Source: Megalonaias nervosa
Taxonomy: Eukaryota > Mollusca > Bivalvia > Unionida > Unionidae
Direction: 5' to 3'
NCBI GenBank assembly: GCA_016617855.1
Contig: JAECUM010009715.1
Location: 1 to 64,000, forward strand
DNA: 64,000 bases
Part shown: piece by piece, positions 29,201-43,600 of the stretch
Position numbering within the stretch: position 1 is the stretch's first letter
How the letters are laid out: the number at the start of each line of letters is the position of its first letter
Translations under genes and position numbers: made by a program
The notes under the pieces: model-generated
The model's input: the letters and a program-made list of their open reading frames with translations, nothing else
The model's database searches: none
Told to the model about the DNA's origin: nothing

Positions 29201-32200
29201 GACAATGTTAGTCACAGAAACTAAATAACAGAGAAATTTGTCTGTTGTGTGCATCCTAAAATATTCTCAATATATGCATGTAAGATATAGTTTCATTTTT
29301 AGAGGTTTTCATTTTTCTTGAACAGCCTTGCCATTGTTATAGTGAAGTACTGTACCCATATTCAGTATTTTTTAACGCTGTATTTATTTCACAGCAATTG
29401 CACTGCAACAGAAGTAATGGTCACAATGGGTTTGGTTGTCATACTGGAGTCTTAGTGGTGAAGGAAACCAAAGAAGTAAGAGGAACATTGGGATTGGATG
29501 GAGGATCACACACCCATGCATGTGTTCTAACTGAGGATTGAACTCTAGACTGCAGTGGTGCCAAACAAACATGTTACATTTGTACTGTCGAGGTCCCCAT
29601 CCCTATAAGTATAATTGTATTTAAATCTTGTGATATTCTGTTATGCAATTTAGCATAAATCTCATGAAATAGTCAACAGAGCCCTGCATGAAAGACTTAA
29701 GTGAATAATCATTTCTAATTAACATCAAAAGAATTAAGTGAGTGGAGATTTTAGATTATTTAAAATAATTGAACTGGCATTTTCAATTACTGAAACATAG
29801 TAGCAAATTGAAATGTTTTTCAGCAGGCAAATGACCTTGTTTGCACATTTTAAACTAATGTTTAAACTTCATTGTAAGGAAAATGTATTAGTACTAAGCA
29901 TTGGAATAAAAACAGCAATATGATCTGTCAAGAGGGGTATGCAAAATAATAAATTAACTAATTAAAATTTAAATAGGATAGTAAAAGAACAAGTATGAAA
30001 TTGCCTATAAAAGATACAAATGTGCTGTTTGGAACTTGTTTGGGGTGTTTTCTGTTAAACTACGCCCTAAAAATGATTAAAACCTCTCTTTTATGTAAAG
30101 CGTAACTACTGTTAATATGTCTACATTTGGTTTCATTTGTCTAACTGATCCCATAAGAACACTATAGGAGGGAAAAACATTTCCTTTATGTGTGTCTAAC
30201 TGATCCCATAAGAAAACTATAGGAGGGAAAAACATTTCCTTACCATTTATTACAGAATAAAATCTAATTTCAGTGTGAACAAAAGAATTAAGACATGTCA
30301 GTATGCACAGAAGTGTGACAAATTTCCCTGATCAACCTTTATGTACCCCTTTTCCAAAAGCATGTTAAGTCATTACAAGATGAAGAATCTACCTTTGGGT
30401 TTTTTGAGTCCATTCTAACTAATGTTTGACCAAGACTGAATTAGAGTTATTTCAGACAGTGTCTTATAAATACACGGAATTTATGATGGAAAATTTGAAG
30501 ACTTATAAATACATGTATCCATGGAATTTATGATGGAAAATTTGAAGACTTATAAATACATGTATCAATGAAACTTAACTTCAAAATTTGAAGATTTACA
30601 TGTATCCATAGAGCTTACACTGGAAAATATGAAGACTTATACATACATGTATCCATGGAACTTAGCATGGAAAATTTATTATGGAAAAAATAGTATGACT
30701 TTTCAACATTTAATTTGAATTTCAGACACAAATGATCTGGTCTTCAAGAAATTAACAAATAAAAAAGGTGTTTGCTTTGAAAAATTTGACATGTATTTCA
30801 TCATTATGTACACAAAACTCAAACAGTAGAAAGGCTGTTTCTAGAATAACCTCAAAGGCATATTAAGCATTAATAATACTGAAATTTGTAAATTTAATAT
30901 GATTAAAAAGCATGTATTCTATGTTAGAAACCATCACCAATAATAAGTACATTATATGGTCCCTTGACCATTGTTAGCATAATAAGAAAATGTCCCATAA
31001 ACAAACAATAAAAAGACAGTTCAATAATGAACACTGTACATAAAGGTAAGTTAACACAAGAATCTATATTACACTCCTTTGTTAGCATGCATTATACTAT
31101 GTACATGATGCAGCAATACACAAGTCAATCATTGGTAAGCCACTCATATTTATTGACATACAATATACTATTGTACATGATGCAGCAATACACAATTCAG
31201 CCATTGGGAAGTCACTCACAATCTGTTTATTGATATACCTATCAAAGCATCTAAAACAAAACAGCAATTTAATGCTCAACAATTATTATTATCACATTTC
31301 AAGGCTTTTAAATACCTATGCCTGATATTATCAAATTTCAGGGGTTTTAAATACCAATGTATGAATTTCACACTCTGAGTATGAATACATTATGTATACA
31401 AATGGTTCTTGTGCCTAATTTATTCCATAAATTTGAACATAAAACTGGCATTCATTACATCTAATTAGAGATATTGTACAATAATTAGGGTTTTGCATCA
31501 TTGTTTCATTTTAGTATCTTATCTATTATACAAAAGAATATCAGTGCTATTTGAGAATTCAGTCTGCAGTTTTCATACTGACATAAACAGTTAACCCAAA
31601 AATGTATGTACTCTTGTTTGTGGAGGCGTTATTAAATAAACAGAACTTTCGGAAAATGAATATACACAAAAAGTTGGTGAATACATACAAATGCCTTGTG
31701 AATACACACAAACAGGCTGTGAATACACACCAGTACACTGTGAATACACACAAACAGCTTATGAATACATAAAAAGAACAAAGAATCATGAAACACTTTC
31801 CCAAAACTAATTTTTTGCTTTTTGTCAATAGTTATCACAACACCACAGCACTGTTGACAGTTTTTTTACATATTAGTTACATTGCATTCAAGGAACAAAA
31901 TTATTTGATGGTCTCAACAGAATAAAGTAGCATAATGAAACCATATCTATGAATGGTACATCATATTTTACCCTTATGTAAGTCCAGCCTGTCCTATCCT
32001 GTCTATGAATGGTACATCATATTTTACCATTATATAAGTCCAGCCTGTCCTATCCTGTCTACGAATGGTACATCATATTTTACCCTTATGTAAGTCCAGC
32101 CAGTCCTATCCTGTCTATGAATGGTACATCATATTTTACCCTTATGTAAGTCCAGCCAGTCCTATCCTGTCTATGAATGGTACATCATATTTTACCATTA

Positions 32201-35200
32201 TGTAAGTCTAGTCTGTCCTATCCTGTCCCCCTGTCCTATTTGCTCATCAAAATTGTTTTGTTTCCTTCAATAACTTTTAAAGGACTTCATGGATTGAAAC
32301 CAATATCAAGAAGCCTTGTATTATAAAAAGTCAAAAGTCAAATTTTTATTTTCACTATTTGCTGGAAAATTTTTTAACAGAAGTTATAGCCCTTGTTTGA
32401 CTCAGCACATTGCCCCTGCAGAATGAATCACGCTTCTTTTAACTGCATCACAGTGGCAGGGGTAGGCATGTTATATGGACACATTTCTCTATGTGTGTGT
32501 GTGTGTGTGTGATTTGGATTTTTAACATAGCTTTAACAATTTTTCAGTCATATTGCTACAATGTCTGCAGTGTGGCAGTTTATAGTGATGTCTAGCACTG
32601 GCGCATCATGTCGCAGATATGTAGCATGATGTCCCACCCAGTCACATTATCCTGACACCAGGCTGACCAGTCCTAACACTAACCTCTTAATGCTGAGCAT
32701 TTTTATAAGTCTTTGGTATGACTCGGCTGGGGATCAAACCCACGACCTCCTGCACTAACCACTAGGCCACCGGAGCGGTCGGACACATTTCTAATTAATA
32801 TTCTGTGATATAGACTGTAAAGATATATTTATATCTTTGCAATAAATAAAACTACAAGCACAAAATTCTCCTTAAGAAAAATGCAAAACAACCTATTTTG
32901 CCCACTGTAGCAAATGTTTCAAATCATATCAGTTAGACTTACACATTAGAAATGACATGAAAAACACAGAAGACATATAAGGTTAGCAGAGATGTGTAAT
33001 GGTGCTCCTATGACATTAACTTACAAAGTGATCAGTCTGATGTGCTTAAAAAGTGCATGAACTCACTTCAAAAAGATTGTTTGAGATGAAGAAGAAAAAA
33101 AAAGAGCTAAAGATTTCATCTCATTAAGATAACAAACTCATTAACCTACCATAGACAGTTATTTGTAGAATCAGGTAAATGGGTGAGGGGGCAAAATTTT
33201 GGTGCAAGGGAAGGGTAAAGTATTTTTCCTTGATAAAAATTATCATTGCTATATTGGTATACAGTGGGCATTTTTAGCTTTTGAATCCTGTGTTTATCAT
33301 AAATACACAGAAAATAGCTGATGAAACAAATACTCAAAGATTTATTAAATATTTACATTATGTTATAAAAGATAAATTAAGCATGAAATTTACTATGTTT
33401 ATTAGGTGGAAATAATGGATAGCAGACATAGAGACACTGTTAAACAAGGAGACTGTCACAGAATAAGGCAAGAAATAACTTGGTTTCACCTTAGAACAAT
33501 TTAATCATTTTTGTCATAACATGCATACAACGTTACCCAGGATGGATAATTCTTTTTCTAGTTAAGCGACTGAACTAGCATGTATCTCGTCATAGATCGC
33601 TTTCGACGAGAGACACAAAAAAGCACGGTATGCATGGGTATTTTACCCTTACTAATACTCATTCTCCTGTAGATTTCAGGCAAGTTTCTTTTCTAACTGA
33701 CACATTGGTCTTTTGGGATCTTGTCAAGGAATGTATGTTCTCCATTTTATTCTACAGCCATAGGGGTAAGTGTTACATTTTTGCAAATATGTGAAGCATA
33801 TTCCATTTTAATGAGGAAGTGTGAAATGTTGCCTTTATCACTACGCGGATTTGAAACGTGAACTTTTGAACTGTTACAGGTTGCTATTAAGAGTTTAATT
33901 TAGTAGCATGTGTCTATAGATTTTAATTCTGTACCTGTTATTATGACCAGTTTGGATTTATTTTAGCTCTGTGTGTGTGCACATGGTGGATCCATGAAGG
34001 GGGTGGGGTGGCCAGTACAAGTGTGGGCTAACCCAAGAATTCAGGAGAACTGTGTGGTTTGACAATGGACATGTGAACCAGGTCAAAATGTTTCATTTGC
34101 AAGTTTTTACAAGTATTTATATGAGTCATACATTGTTATGAATTGTACGTGCTGTACAAATGACTATGAGTCACGCGTCATATGTATGGTACAATTGTTA
34201 TATTGATTACAATTGATCATGTTTGTTTCAATTGATTATGTTGTTTCAACTGAGTACATGGGACATATGATGTGTTTCAACTGAGTACAATTGAGTTACT
34301 TTCATTACATGAGATTATACGAATCTTACTTTCATTACATGAGATCATAAGAATCTTACCTTCATTACATGAGATTATATGAATCTTACTTTAACTACAT
34401 GAGATTATATGAATCTTACCTTCATTACATGAGAATATATGAATCACATTTTTGTTTCCCCATTTTTGAATGGCTGTATGAATTACTTTTTTGTATGTCA
34501 TAAGGTTTCATATAGTCATAAATTCATTCACATATAACAAATGTTTGTGTGAAGTATTTGAATGAGTCGTATGTTTAGAGCATGAAAGAATCACACTGTA
34601 TATGTTGTAGAGGATATACATATTTTTATTAATTCATTTCATAAACTTCCATCTTTCATTACATTGTATTGTGTCATCATTTAATCCAAGCATCCACTCA
34701 GCTCAAATCCTGTTACAGAGACAAACTTCTAATTTGCCAACCTTGATTGTAATTAAGCTAAAGCATTAAAGAGTTTTAAAATGTTTGAATTAAACATGCT
34801 TCTAAAGGCCTTTTGTTTTTTTAAGAATTATATTTGGCAAAAAAGACACAAACTTATATATTTTGATATACATACTGATATCAAACAGAATTTTAAAAAA
34901 AACAACTGCAGAAGATTGTAAAGTATATTATACTTTACAAAGAATCTGACTAAAAGATGAAAGAAAATAGAGGGTGGGTTAGGGTTACAATGAATTGGAC
35001 CTCAAGATGAAAGAAAAGATGGTGGGTAAAGGTTACAAACCATTGGACCAAAAGATGAAAGAAAATAGAGGTTGATGAAATGGAAGGATAGAAAACCACT
35101 TGCACATAGGATATTTGCTTACAATGAGAGAATAACATATATCTCATCTTACTAGGTGACAAACCCAGTATGTATAAAAGACTGAAGTAATGGAATTCTT

Positions 35201-36748
35201 ACAGGATCCAATGTGATGTCAGCAGTTTACCATTTATGTTTTGTTGTGTTTTGTGAATAGTAACACAGAAAATATAAGCAGTAACATAATATCCTTCCCA
35301 ATTCAAAGTAAAATAGCACATTATGAAATAAAATTAATTTGCATCTTCATAGATTTGAACTTGATTTGTCTTCAACAGGAAATGGCAATAATTACCGCCA
35401 GACTATGCAAACTTCTAAAAATACCTTCAAATTTCCTGGTCATAATGTAGTCAGTGTCTATTGACGGTGGTGAGAAATTATTGATATTATTTCACTCCAG
35501 TGAATTATCAAGATTATTTCCCTCAGAAAATCCAATAAATAAATGAATAAATGAAGGCCTAGCGTAAAATAAAAATGTTGTATGTTTAATTTACATGATA
35601 ACAATAAACTAACCCATCTCTGAAATAATATCCCTATAACAAGCAAATGACTGAAACTATTATTTCTGGGTCTAAATATTTTACATGAACAAAAATATAC
35701 TTAAGATATGCACCTGAAAGATTTGTTACCTTATTTTTATAATAAAATGCCAGATAAACAATTTGACTAACAACTTAAACTTCTTAATCTAACTTTTATT
35801 ATGTTCTTTAAATCTGGCAGAGTTAAATAGGAATTAAATTAATCAATTTAACGGCAAACTTTACTGCATATTTTCAATAGCAAAAGATTGTATGAGGTAA
35901 ATGAGATTGGTTGTATCAGCAATAGTTTGTATGAGACAAATGAGATTGGCTGTATAAACAACAGTTCATATAAGATAAATGAGACTGGCTGTATAGACAA
36001 CACTTTGTATGGTATAAATGAGATTGGCTGTATAGGCAACACTTTGTATGGTATAAATGAGACTGGCTGTACAAAAAATAGTTTGTATGGGATCAAAAAG
36101 ATTGTCTGTATAAACAACAGTTCTGCAGAATGCAATATGATATAACCTGCAGTATCTAACTTAGAACTACACTGAGAATCTAAACATTGAGACAAATGTC
36201 ACTGCCATCATTGCCATTGAATAGAGAACCTTGACATTGACACAAATACCACTGCCATCAATGCCATTGAATAGAAAGATTGTCTGTATAAACAACAGTT
36301 CTGCAGAATGCAATATGATATAACCTGCAGTATCTGACTTTGAACTACACAGAGAATCTAAAATTTGAGACAAATGTCACTGCCGTTGAATAGGGAATCT
36401 TAATACTGACACAAATACCATTGCCAATGAACAGAGAATCATAACACTGGCACAAATACCACTGCCACCATTGCCATTGAAAAAAGAATCTTAGCACTGA
36501 CACAAATACCACTGCCACCATTGCCATTGAACAGAGAATCTTAGCATTAACACATATGCCACTACCACCATTGCCAATGCTGTCAAATCAGTGGCAGGTA
36601 TGATTCAACATGCTGTGGCAGGTGAGACAAAAACATATCACATTATTAGAACACAGAGGAGCATTCTTCTGAGCAACTAATGCTTAAAAGTTCCTGAATA
36701 TTAAAATGCAATACTAGCTATCATGAATAGTTCTAATTTTATATTTAC

Positions 36749-36822
<74 letters not shown>

Positions 36823-37626
36823 AAATCACTAACAATGCTCGTCTTACTCTGAACAATGGCACTAACCAAAAAACCAGTTGTGTTTTTTTCTTAAGTCAGT
36901 GTGACCTTGATTCAGAAGATGCAGCTTATTTCCTTCCATTACCACTAAAAAAAATGAAATGTCTGGTGCCAAAATATAGTCAGCAATTTAAAATATTTTA
37001 CATAAAATTTCCTTGTTTGATCATAATGATATTGACCTTTGATCCTAACATCAAGTGTTTTCACCTTCCCCAAGTGTAAGATAGCAAAGGTTGCTAAAGA
37101 TGTGTACTAAAATAGGGCAAGTCTGATATCACTGACACATCAATGAATGTGGCATTATCATGATACAAACTCACACTATCAATACAGGACAAGAGTAGAA
37201 TGAAATATAAAATAAATAACATGAACCATCCAAAAATAAACAATTTCTTCTCAGCTTTCTATCCTTTTGAATGAAGTAACACCATGTCCCCTTATGAAAA
37301 ATAATGGATTTCAGTTAGGACTTAATTTTTACTGGATTTTTATTTTTCACTCTTGTGGAAATGCTATTGTGGGTATTCTACAATGGATATAGTATACTGG
37401 GGCATTCTACAATGGATATAGTATACTGGGGTCTTCTACAATGGGTTTAGAATACTAGGGTATTCTATAATGGATTTAGCTTACTAGGGGACTCTACAAT
37501 GGATTTAGCATAATGGGTTATTCTACAATGGATTTTAGCATACAATGGTATTCTACAATGGATTTAACATACTGTGGTATTCTACAATGAATTTAGCATA
37601 CTGGGGTATTCTATAATGGATTTAGC

Positions 37627-37669
<43 letters not shown>

Positions 37670-40600
37670 CTTTATTTAAAGAGGGTAGCACAATTAGATG
37701 AAGAACTAATCTACCTTGAGTGGGCATTTCTAATCTCAACTGGAATACTATTCCAGAGCAAAGTTCCAGAGTATTGGAAACTTTTTTGAATAATTCCTTA
37801 TTTGGTTTGGGAATTTTAAATTGTTTGGTAGACATGGATCACAGGTGGGGGAGTATCGCCAAGTAGCCTGTACTGGAATAATGATTGTAAATATTCAGGA
37901 GCACTATTATTGGATATCCTGTACATTAATTTGGCTTTTCTCACACAGATTTGGTCTTTAATAGGTAATATATTTAACTTACCAGCTAAATTTTCCTTCC
38001 TTTGTTTCTGGATTCATATTAGTCCAAATGCTCTTTTTTGAAGATGTGCCAGCTTTGCTATGTTTTTATCATCTGAATTACCCCATACTGTATTATGGTA
38101 GTCGAAATAGGGTTGTATGTAACTGTTATAAAATAGTTTTCAGTTCCTTTCAGGGAGAAAATGTCTTATCCTGCTGAGAAGCCATAAGCTTGAATTGACA
38201 TTTTTACTGATATGTTTGATATGTTCAGTCCATGATAGGTTATTATCTACCAAAACAACAAGCAGTCAATCTTGACAGACCATTTGCAAATTTTTATCCT
38301 TTCATGTCAGACATAGTTCATCATTATCAAGAATGATTCATTTTTGCCATTTTGAGATAAGTAATATTTTAGTTTTACCAGTATTTACCACCATGCCATT
38401 GCTTGTGCACCAGTTGTTCATTTTGTTTAGGGCATCCTGTAAAGAAATTTCCAGTTCATGCTTTGTGTTTAGGATGTCTGATAATGTTGTGTCATCTGCA
38501 TAGACATCTGTAGATGATATTGAGTCCCTTAGTAAAAGTGGGAGGTCATTAAAAAATAATATAAATAGTAATGGATACTCCAGGGGGATTCTACAGTGGA
38601 TTTAGCTTAATGGGGTATTCTACAATGGATTTAGCATACTGGGGTATTCTACAATGGATTTAGCTTATTGGGTATTCTACAATGGATATAGCATACTGGG
38701 GGATTTAGCATACTGGTGTGTTCTACAATGGATTTAGCATACTGGGGTATTCTACAATGGATTTAGTATACTGTGGATTCTATTCTACAACAGATTTTTT
38801 TAACATACTGGGGGATTCTACAATGGATTTAGCATACTTGGGGATTCTACAATTGATTTAGCATTCTGGGGTATTCTACAATGGATTTAGCATACTTGGG
38901 TATTCTACTATATTTTTAACATACTGGGGTATTCTACAATGGATTTAACATACTGTGGTATTCTATAATGGAGTTAGCATACTGGGGTATTCCACAATGG
39001 ATTTAGCATACTGGGAGATTCTACAATGGATTTAGCATACTGGGGTATAATCTACAATGGATTTAGCATAATGGGGGATTTTACAATGGATTTAGCATAC
39101 TTGGGTATTCTACAATGGATTTAGCATACTTGAGTATTCTACAATACATTTAGCATAATGGGAGATTCTACAATGGATTTAGCATACTGGGGTATTCTAC
39201 AATGGATTTAACATACTGTAGTATTCTACAACATATTTAGCATACTGTAGTATTCTACAATGGATTTACCATACTGTTGTATTCTACAATGGATTTACCA
39301 TCTAAAATTGATATACATGTACAATACTATAGTATTCTACAATGGATTTAACATACTGTAGTATTTTACAATGGATTTAGCATACTGTGGTATTCTACAA
39401 TGGATTTAACATAATGGGGGATTTTACAATGGATTTAGCATACTTGGGTATTCTACAATGGATTTAGCATACTTGGGTATTCTACAATACATTTAGCATA
39501 ATGGGAGATTCTGCAATGGATTTAGCATACTGGGAGATTCTATAATGGATTTAGCATATTGCAGTATTCTACAATGGATTTAACATACTGTAGTATTCTT
39601 GAATATATTTAGCATACTGTAGTATTCTACAATGGATTTACCATACTGGAGTATTCTACAATGGATTTACCATACTGTAGTATTCTACAATGGATTTAGT
39701 ATAATGGGTTATTCTACAATGGATTTAGCATACTGTAGTATTCTACAATGGATTTAACACACTGTGGTATTCTACAATGGATTTAGCATAATGGGTTATT
39801 CTACAATGGATTCAGCATACAGTGGTATTCTACAATGGATTTAACATACATGTACTATGGTATTCTACAATGGATTTAGCATACTGTAGTATTCTACAAT
39901 GGATTTAACATACTGTAGTATTCTACAATGGATTTAGCATACTGGGAGATTCCACAATGGATTTAGCATACTGGGAGATTCTACAATGGATTTAGCATAC
40001 TGGGATATTCTACAATGGATTTCGCATACTGGGAGATTAATAATAATAATAATAATAATAATAAAGACTTTATTAGAGAATGTAACTCAGTTAGTTACAG
40101 AACTAACCCACCTTGAGGCCTTCTATCTGTTATGTACAATATATACAGTATATACAACATGATGTGAAGAATCTGGCTTGCCACTATAATTAAGTGATTT
40201 TAAAAGTCAAAATATCAAGCCTGGAACACATGCACAGGCATTTGTAAATATATAACGTAAACATATATAAAATATAAAATATCATCCTGCATTGAAAAAT
40301 TCAACTGTGAAAATGAGGCAAAATTATAGAAAAGCAGGCAGTATTTATTGCACTAGAACTGTTCAATTTTCTAAAGATTTCATCAATTTGAGACATTGAT
40401 TATGAAAAGAAGAAATGCTAGGAGCCTGCCTTATGTCACTGGGAATGATGTTCCATACCAGTGGACCAGTATATTGGAAACTTTTTTAAAACAATTCCTT
40501 CTTTGATCTTGGTATAATGTAATTTTTGCTTCTTATGGACCTTAAATTTGGAGTACCATCACCATCTCTTTGGTGAAAGATATTGCTTAGATAGACAGGA

Positions 40601-43600
40601 ACGGCTTTTCTGGATACTTTATACATCAATTTGCCCTTTCTAAGAAATATTCTTTCATGTATTGTTAAAACCTTGATATTATTCATTGTATCCTGGAAAT
40701 TGTCTATACATTGATCTAGAATTAAATGGCAAGCCCTCTTTTGGAGTCTTAAAAGTGTTGTTATGTTTAATTAGAGGTATTGCCCCAAATTACATTACAA
40801 TAGTCCAGATATGGCTGAATATAACTTTTACAAAAGATGACCCTATACTGAAGAGGAATGTATGTTTTGATTTTCCTCAGTAGCCAGAGATAAGAATTAA
40901 CCTTTTTTGAAATCTGTTTAATGTGAATAGACCAAGTAAGATTCCACAATGGATTGAGCATACTGGGGTATTCTACAATGGATTAAGCATACTAAATCTG
41001 AGAGTTTTATTATATTAAGAACAGAATTTATCAATGCATGTGATCCTAAACACAGGGTGTTCAGAAATCTTTAATCTTTCTGATATCACAGTGACTTTAA
41101 ACTTTAGATGTTTTAGCACCCAATAAGAGAAGCTATAATAGACTGTGAAAACACTACAGGAATTTACACAGTGCAAACTGTCATTAACAATTAAGATAGG
41201 TCTTTCTGTGAAATCAAACAAATATGTCGGATTCCATTATGGATGCTCAGTGTTCAGGGATGAAGAATATAGCTTCAGACTTATACTCCAAGGATTGCAG
41301 GCCAGACACGGTTGGCTGCCTGGGTGTGTCATTGGAAGAGATACTTGGCTACAATTACCTTAGCATTATATAGCCAATAATGTATTAAAAGTACTAAAAT
41401 AATCCAACAAAAAATCCCTGATGCAGCATCATGATAAGAGGCAATTAATGGAGGCAGTCAACAATTCAGGTAAACTGTGATTATACATTAATTGACAAAG
41501 TGAGCACAAAATGAAAAACTTTGAAAAAGTGTTCAATATTGCTATTTTGCTCTAGAATGCATCTTGTGATGATGTTCCAAATGAGGTCTTGCACTCTGCA
41601 AATGATTGAGGTTGAGATAGAAAAATATAGATCTTGTATTATATAATAAATTTACCACTTTTTTATCCTTTTTGTAAGTTTTTGCAATATCTTTTACCAT
41701 TTACTTTACATCTCATGATGGAAATTTATTTTGCCTGGATAATTTGTTTTCCTGAGAATCTGACAAGGTGTTCCACTTTGCCACTGTTGATAACCACCTT
41801 CTGTTTGGCATTATATATAGTAAAAGAAGTACAGGTCATGTTCGTGCATTTACAAAAATTTCATTAATTTTTAATTGTTACTCTAAAATTTAATATTAAA
41901 ATAGTTAACCAAAGCTTATTTAATCCTGAATGTTGAATGCTCTGTACCTCCAATGTCATTTAAAAACTTCCAGATGAAAATTATTGATTGCTATAGACTT
42001 CTGCAATGGCATCAAGAAAACAGCAGGATGATTATAAAAAATAAAAGAATAGTAAGAATTTGCTTTCAATGTGTGCTGCCTTCACTGTGATATCACTCAT
42101 GACATTCAATCTAGCTGATACTGGATCACACCTTTAAGTTAGCATCATCGAAAATTATCCACATAATTATGTATTTCTCAGGCAGTATAAATAATGACCT
42201 TCCAAAGGAATATGGATGTATGAGGATAGAAATAAAGAGAATAATTGCCTTATAAAGGTATATGCCAAAATTTTTTAAAAAGGATACCTATTACTAAAAT
42301 AGTTCTAAATAGCTACATGACCTGTATGAATTTTGCTATAGCCAGGATTGTGTTGATATGCAACCAAACCCTATACATGTATCACAGTCTTCATCCATAG
42401 CACTATAAATGTAAGCCTAGCTTCATCACTGCATTTTGTTTGGTTTCTCAAGAATTGCAACTATAAATTATCCCAAACAAATGTCACAACAATTTACAGC
42501 TTACAAGACACCTTATTTTTACTCTTCAATATACAGGGTAGGTTAGGCTTACAGGATTACAAGGTTACATGGTGGAAAAATGTTGTTAAAACTTAATATT
42601 TTCCAAACATAATTCATAAATATAACTTTCTTTTAAATGTCTCTAATATTTTGCAATTCCTACATCTTTGTAATATCTACATGTATATTATTGTTGGAAA
42701 TAGACCAAATTTAGACATTTGGTACAAATTCAATAGCTGAGATGGAAATTAATTTAAAATGTTGAACACCAAGTTAATGTAGCAACAGATATTGTATTTA
42801 TCATTTAATTTTTTTCTAATTAATTACGTTTTAATAATTTTGTCCTGATCTTTATGATCTTTGAATATTTAGTGAAAACATGTAAGTCAATTAAAACATT
42901 AAACTTGTATGCAACTGTATTAGGGTTTTTTAATTATCTACCCCCTGTTAATTTACTTTGTTTTCTTACAATATTATATACTTTTCCAACAGAATGCTTG
43001 GTTATTTTTTAAGCATGAAACATCAAACTCCTGTGATGCATATGTAAGACTTTTTATCTCTAGAATGTTGAGTTTCCAACACAGAGCTAGAGCTTGATGT
43101 GGAAAAGGTAGATTGTTGATAGACATTTAGAAACATGATAAGTCCAGCAAATATAACAGTGCTGTGTCTTTCCTACGGTCTTATTAATTGTTAAATACTT
43201 AATCAGCAGTGATTTACACTATCGAACTTATTTGATTAGCTTTCTGACTATTGAACAACCCATTAACAAAACCCAGATAGATGCTTTGTTTACTTGACTG
43301 ATCTTTATTTTTCTATTGTCGTCTGCATTATTACTTTTATTTGAAACATGGGTTAGAGTTATTTTGGTTATAGCAATGCAGCCAATCTGAAATGGAGATT
43401 CTGCTTGATGCATGGCAGTATGCATAGCAGTGTAGATGAGGACACCTGGACATTGGGCAGTATGCACAGCAGTGTAGATGAGGACACCTGGACATTGGGC
43501 AGTATGCACAGCAGTGTAGACGAGGACACCTGGACATTTGGCAGTATGCACAGCAGTGTAGATGAGAACACCTGGACATTGGACAGTATGCACAGCAGTG

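Larger units (their letters stand above)
37370..40992. repeat. 28-29 bp minisatellite, about 60 copies, holding two LINEs
   Basis: Unit around ATTCTACAATGGATTTAGCA and TACTGGGGT. Arrays lie at 37370-37627, 38583-40037 and 40944-40992, separated by two minus-strand LINE fragments. Without those insertions it would be one array of about 1.75 kb. Confidence 0.95.

Noticed and set aside
29011..29205. Whole 64-codon frame as a single-exon EF-hand protein
   Set aside because: Only 29068-29187 is coding; the ends read through splice sites into intron.
36723..37079. 118-codon frame
   Set aside because: Begins in (TA)n (Ile-Tyr repeats); the rest has no recognisable family.
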